Origin: Lanius collurio
Taxonomy: Eukaryota > Chordata > Aves > Passeriformes > Laniidae
DNA length: 64,000 nucleotides
Direction of reading: 5' to 3'
Assembly: GCA_020086605.1 (NCBI GenBank)
Contig: JACBWW010000016.1
Location: 7,310,325-7,374,324, forward strand
In this document: positions 58,201 to 64,000 of the stretch, one piece after another
Numbering within the stretch: the first letter of the stretch is position 1
How the letters are laid out: each line of letters opens with the position of its first letter
The notes under the pieces: generated by a model
Databases searched by the model: none
What the model saw: only the letters and a program-made list of their open reading frames with translations
Told to the model about the DNA's origin: nothing
Program-made: the position numbers and the translations under genes

Positions 58201-61200
58201 TCTATTTGCTAATCTAAATGAAGGACCCTTCTTTGCTCAGAAATGATATGACAAGAGAGGTGTGGATACATGTATATACACAAAGAAGACTATTTATTTA
58301 TACGGCTTGGGAAACAAGAAATTAGGTGTGCCAGGCTTGAGCAACACCTATTATCATTTCTGCAGATAGCTTACTGCTCTGAAATCAGTCCTGTGATAAT
58401 TATTTAAGGACTTGATTAGGTGGCATTGCATCAGAACTCCATTTTCTACTTTATATCCAAACCATTTTTGCAGTTCCCAAAGAAGATTCATCCCAAAACA
58501 CTTGATAGCAGTAGGATGAGAGAAAATGTACTTTCAGAAAATGGTAAGGAGGAACAGAAATGGCTCAGGAAGAGGCAGGTGGCACCACCGATCAGTGACA
58601 CTGCTCATGGTAGGCTTATTCTTTGATGATAACATATGAGAAGTCTGATGTGTACCAATATCTGAATATGGCTAGGTTGGTAACTGAAAACAACAATAAC
58701 TGTTTCATCTCCATTTATTCATCTTTTTCTCAAGACTGGAAGAAAAAACTTGCTGGCTAGCTCAACTAGATAATTTATATAAACAAAGGTTTCTCAGTGA
58801 CTTGGAACAAGAGCCATTTCTTGGAAGTGAGCTACTTGCATGCATTAGGTGTGAGCGCTGTGTAGCATAGATAAATTTACTACTGCTGATGGTCAATAAT
58901 TTCCTTTTATCCTCATCTTGTGAGTGACTTCTAGACTATCCAACAGAACATTATTATGCAAGAAATCATATCCTGATACTAACTTGACATGTTTTCAAAA
59001 TTGATGTATAAAATGGTTAGTTGGGAACTAAAATTTCTATCTGCATCTTCAGCAAGCTTTCATAAGCCAAACATAATTCAAATATACAGACTTTTCTTTT
59101 TTTAATTTACAGTAATTACTCTTGGATTACTTCTAGAAATTTTGGTGCTTGAAACTATGTATGACTAAAAACTCTGAACATTTTTAAAAGATGACCACCT
59201 AAGTGATCATTTCTGCAAAATGCAAAATCTTGTCATACAGATGCAGCACTTGGAACCACAGAGAAAAGAACAGCTGAAGAAAATGCTTTTATTATGGCCT
59301 CCTTTCTCAAAGAATCATTTGATTCTCACCACAGTAACAAAGACTTTTTAGAAAAAAAACATAGAAACAAAATAACAACAGATTAGTCTTTAAAAGAAAG
59401 CACCCAGAAAAGGTCTGCTCATTTATTACAGATTTTGGAAACAATATTATCATTGTTACCTGCTCACTTCTGATAAACTAGTTATGCTAGCTTCATTGTT
59501 GGTTTAAAAAAAAATATTAAAAATCACCAGTAAAAACTTTAGCTTTATAAATCAAGGAGATTGGTAAAGGTGTACCTACTCCTAAAAGCACCAGTAGTTT
59601 AACTTAAGCTTAATTAAATAAGAATTTAGTAAAGAGCTATTGATAATTGCAGTAGAAAGAGCATGAAGGTGATTGCACAAAAGGACACTCCTTTTCTCTC
59701 CTGTCCTGAGAACTCCCTAAAGCTGAAGAAATTACCCAAAATTTAAAAAGACTCCTTTAAGGCCTGGATGTAGGAAACATGTTTTGTAAATTTGACTGTA
59801 GATTAAAAGTCCAAATACCAAGATTGAGCAAAAACACTGAAAACTTTGTCCAACAAAGCAAAAAAATGTGTTATTGTCAACTAATACTTCTGAAAAATAT
59901 CAGTGAGGAGATTTTAATGATCCAAGATGGAATCTGAAAATGTGAACTGTAATCCAGAGAAGACAACTGATTAGGACAACTCCATCTCAGGAAGTCCTTC
60001 TGATTCTAAGCAAGGTCTGTCTGCACCTATTTAATGCTATAGTTCAGACCAGGAGGATACTTTCACCTCACTCCTGAAGCACTGGTATTCACTACTTTTG
60101 CAAAATCTATCTTATTCCTTGTTTTTTAATGTACTTTGTAGATTTCATTCTAGTGAATCTACCCCAGGCAATAACTGTACTGTGACCAATTCTGATTGAT
60201 CCACCAGGGCCTTATTTATGCCAAGTCAGCATCTCTCATTCCCTGTTCACTCTCTTCTATTAAGAGATAGTTGTCATACAGTATCAAGAAGGACTCTTCT
60301 ATGGTAAGTTAAATAAATTCCTGGTGGCAACCTATTTTTACATTTTGTGTAAGTGCAAATCACTTTTAAAGTATTTTAGAATCTGGAAGTTGCTTCACTC
60401 ATTCATCTAAAATACCTTGACTTTGGTGACCTAAACACAAAGATTTAGTGAAAGACACTTAGTGAAGATTTCTCTTGTGTTTCTTTTCAGCAGCTACTGA
60501 TGAGCTACAGAGAGTGGGTAACATGGAGATGCTGCATGTATCTGTTGGGTTAAATTCCTACTAGGCTGATTAATTATAGTGGCTTTATTTCACTTGATAA
60601 TAAATTATCATTTCTATCACTTAGACTCTTTAAATTTGTAAAAATAAAACGATGTTTATTAAATAAATAAAAAAATGTTTGCACCAAAATAAGGGTTATG
60701 ACTGCTTATGGCATCCTGATCAATACAAGAACACCTTCTTGGAGCTTCCAGAGAAAAACTTAATACAAATACATTAATTTTTTGATAGAAACTTGGAAGG
60801 CCCAAGAGAAGCCCACAAAGAAACTGTTTAACTGTGGCCTTTCTCAGTAGAAGCTGATGTTTATTGTTCAGTATTTACAGGTCTCCTCCGCATGTGCCAG
60901 AACTGGGACATGTGTCTTGGCACTGAGGACTTGTCAGTCAATCAGTCTAGATAGTTCCAAAGGCATTCCTTGACTGTTTCCCAAGCCCTCCCTTTCACTG
61001 CATAGCAGTGAGAAGTCACTGCAGGATGTGTTCTCATGTCACCTGGGTTGCACAGAGTTTTCCCTCTCAAAAGCAGAAGCAGGTGAATTCCCATTCCTTC
61101 AGCAGTTAACACTGTAAAGAATAGTCAGGCAACAATTTTTGTTCATTATCTATAACATTTTTCATGGTGAATTTTAAATCTACTACAAGGAAATAACCAA

Positions 61201-64000
61201 CTCTCTACAAATAATCAGTTCCTGGAACAATGTCTCCTTTTTGTTGCAAAATAGTAAGCAGTCCTGGAATCATATCTGAAATACTTAATTAGAAGTGCAG
61301 TATATTTAACATATCTACCTTTTCAGGCACTTCTCTATTCACCAGTCTGCAATTGTTTAACTGGGACAGAGTTTAATATTGCCTCCCAACACAATCCCCA
61401 CAGTGCCCACAAATTCTTCATCAAAACTGAAGCACCTGGCTTCTGTTTGGGATTCCAATTTAATGGTAATAGATAGTATTAATAGAAGTATAGTAATAGA
61501 GTTCGTAACAGCTAAAGACTCAGAACAACTAATGTAATAAATGCTTTGGTAGTGTAAGTAGCTCTAGAGCCTAATTTACAAAGTTTGCTCACTACAATTA
61601 ACAGAATATTAGTCAATGGATCTAGAGGCTGAAGACAAAACATGTCTACAGATGCCTTTTCACCCATGTACTTTTTTATTCATTCCTAATCCATTTCCTA
61701 CATTTCTGACTCTTCCATCATACAGAACACAGTCTTCCTGTGTGGGCTGTGGCTTGTACCAACTTCCTAGATGGCAAAGTCAATTTGTAAACCTTTATAC
61801 CCTTCTGGCAAAACTTTCAATCCTGAGGCTTGATTTACCAGGCCCAAATTCTCCATCCTATAGACCAAGATGACCTAATTTTAACTATACTACAAAATCA
61901 TCTTTTTCCTCAGGTTCTTTAGTCTCCCTTTTTCAAGATAAGGCAAAATGTTAACAATGTTAGCAATGACATGTGACTTCCTAGATGAATTAATAGCATG
62001 AAAATACACACAACTCCCAGTATTTTGAAGAGGAGAATTTTTTTTGGCAGACAATGGGAATGGAATATACAAAGTCCTACTGTATTTCAGTATCACATAA
62101 CCCTGGGTATAAGGTGCACACAAAGGCCTGAACATAGCAGAAAATGCAGAAATTAACTGAAGAGAACACAACAACAAAGAGCTGCAAACAGGTGAGGGAC
62201 AGGCATCTAAAAACTCCTTTTTACAGGGAAGCACAACTCATTGGGTACCTTTTTGTGCAATGGAAAAAGGGAGTCCCTGGTGTGTATGTACCCAAGCAGT
62301 TTACAAGACCAGTGAAGTGCATGTGCTCTGTACAGATAAATACTGCTGCCCTCAAGACAATACATTTTTCTGAAATAAAGAAATAAGCTTCACACTAGTA
62401 CTATTCCCTTCCATATACTAGTAATGAAAATGCTTTGAACTTAGACTTTACTAAATTGCAGATAACTAGCTCATTAACTAAGGAAAAGATCATGTGTTTT
62501 CAAAGTGGTTGCCCTTGTCCTTGCATTTGATTGTCCCCTTGTGTCTTGGATTACTCATGATTTTAAGCCTAAATGTAAGATTATCACCTTTTGGAGGAAA
62601 AGACCAAGTATTAAATCTTTGAAGCACAATGAATCCTAATTAGGTATAATCAATAATAATTATAGTTGTGTAATGGAAAATAGGAAGGTGAGGAAAAGGA
62701 AATGGATGAGATCATAATTACTTTCTATTAGGACTGGCAGGGAAAACTAGTGTGAGAAGCTGGTCACCTGAGAAAACAGACACCTATTTATGTGGGTTTT
62801 CCTCTGAATTGAAATAGCTAAGTTAAAGTATACCAACTATGCACTAAACATGATTTATAACTTCAACAAACTCTGGAAGCAAAGTGCATGAAGCACGTGT
62901 ATCTCTGAGGGGGTTTGCCGTGGTAACCTCTTTGGAACGCAGCAATTACCACCTACCTGGCAAATTGGAAGTGTTGCATTCCTCTGCTAGTAATCCACTC
63001 CTCCATTTAGCCAGAGGTCAGGGAGGAGAAAGACGTGACTCTTAAGGAGGGAACAGTCAGAGTCACAGAGTATTCTACCAGAAGGGCAAAGATGTTAAAG
63101 TCACAATATAAAAGCCTCTCCACATGGAATGTGAAAGCCTGTGTTATACTCACTCTCGTGTGTCATACCAATGAGATACAAAATAATTTGGGCAAAAAAC
63201 AGAAATTGAGCTCCATGACTTCTGATCTAATGCTTTATATTCCTACTGAGTGCAAGTCTAGGCCACTCCTGTTCTTCAGTCTGATTTTTTTGTTAGGATG
63301 GTTCCACAGAGAAGCTGCTGACCATCAAGGCTTTTGTGGTACAGAGTCCCTCACTGCTGTGCTAGACTGGGCATATAGAGAGTCTGTGTAACCAGTTACT
63401 GTGGCATGTCTGGCAAATGAACTCTTAAGTCCTCTAATTTTTGCTCTGCACTATGAATCTATTGCCCTGCCTTCTTAGGGGCATCAGATCACTACAATCA
63501 GGGGATTTCTACTCATGAGGACTGACAAATTAATTTTCTTGAGTTCTTTTGATCTGATCCTTCATCTACTAAACGAATTCCTTATAGAATGCATTATTTT
63601 TTGCAATATATTTGAACAAAATTATGATATATAACCTTCCTTGTGGAGAAGTATTAATTTAATACAATCCATTATTTTAAAGATTTTCAAGCTTAGTATG
63701 ATGTTATCCACAGTATGAAAGACAAGCTATTTATTAACATCCTATCACCCTTTCACAAAAGAATAGCATCCTTATAGCAACTGTAATTATAGAGATACAG
63801 CACTATAAATATCCTTTATGTGTCTTTTAATTAGGTTCATTAAGTGAAAATATTTGGGAGAGTTAACTCAAGGTCAGTTGTCTAGGGACCACTTTGCAGT
63901 GATTCACCACTCTGTAGTGATTCACAAAGCGCCGAGTGAGAATTTCCACAGCCACTCAAGAAAATACGCTATCCCAGGTGCTACAGCCACAGTCACAGTG
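52263..64000. other. Intergenic, no gene recognised
   Basis: 11.7 kb of AT-rich sequence. I searched both strands for cassette-type exons, conserved domain signatures and structured RNAs and found none that I can support. Short ORFs of 60-118 residues are isolated and without domain features. Confidence 0.5.

Noticed and set aside
61890..62234. 114-residue minus-strand ORF in the upstream flank
   Set aside because: Isolated, no domain, no promoter or splice context.

Overview
This is vertebrate genomic DNA, most likely from a bird. The sequence is AT-rich, and the only obvious interspersed repeats are fragments of CR1 LINEs with the sauropsid-type 3' end (ATTCTATG-like), plus a few old MIR-like SINE fragments. 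There are no long ORFs. The one recognisable gene is assembled from very small exons on the minus strand.

The window is dominated by that gene, whose coding part runs from 42440 down to 1399 (about 41 kb). Four conventional exons (42440-38428) encode a signal peptide and one complete Reeler domain, 178 residues in all. They are followed by 58 tiny exons of 18-48 nt, every one starting and ending at codon phase 0, and then a terminal exon with a stop codon. Each small exon encodes one low-complexity cassette rich in Ser, Gly, Gln and Tyr; the commonest type resembles [13 protein letters not shown]. The terminal exon encodes a small-residue stretch followed by a 17-residue hydrophobic segment and five last residues. 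This looks like a GPI-attachment signal, or less likely a short-tailed membrane anchor. The conceptual product is about 935 residues: a secreted or surface-tethered Reeler protein with a very long flexible tail. I do not recognise a named gene with this layout. REELD1 is a possible relative, but that is unverified.

The tail grew by exon and block duplication. Intron sequence is still alignable between 29.27-29.72 kb and 30.31-30.74 kb (a two-exon unit), and between 10.6-6.8 kb and 15.6-12.97 kb (a multi-exon block ending in a CxC cassette). A third CxC cassette lies at 20.5 kb. At least one dead exon copy is visible (15863-15896). Two introns use GC donors, and two acceptors are NAGNAG tandems. 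Because all cassettes are symmetric, any subset could be skipped without a frameshift.

Region by region: 1-1398 is 3' UTR and flank. 1399-17911 holds the younger, more regular GGQ-type cassettes, with CR1 pieces in introns. 17912-20503 is a long intron with a CR1 piece. 20504-26068 holds divergent cassettes, including acidic and basic ones. 27578-31600 holds SYGQ-type cassettes with a recent duplication. 32500-37787 holds the most divergent cassettes. 38428-42440 is the Reeler module, with a TATA-like box at 42594-42601. From 42.6 to 64 kb I see no supportable gene: only a small GC-rich patch with paired CCAAT boxes (45.13-45.44 kb), a CR1 fragment, two MIR-like fragments, an (AC)n run and otherwise unannotated AT-rich sequence.
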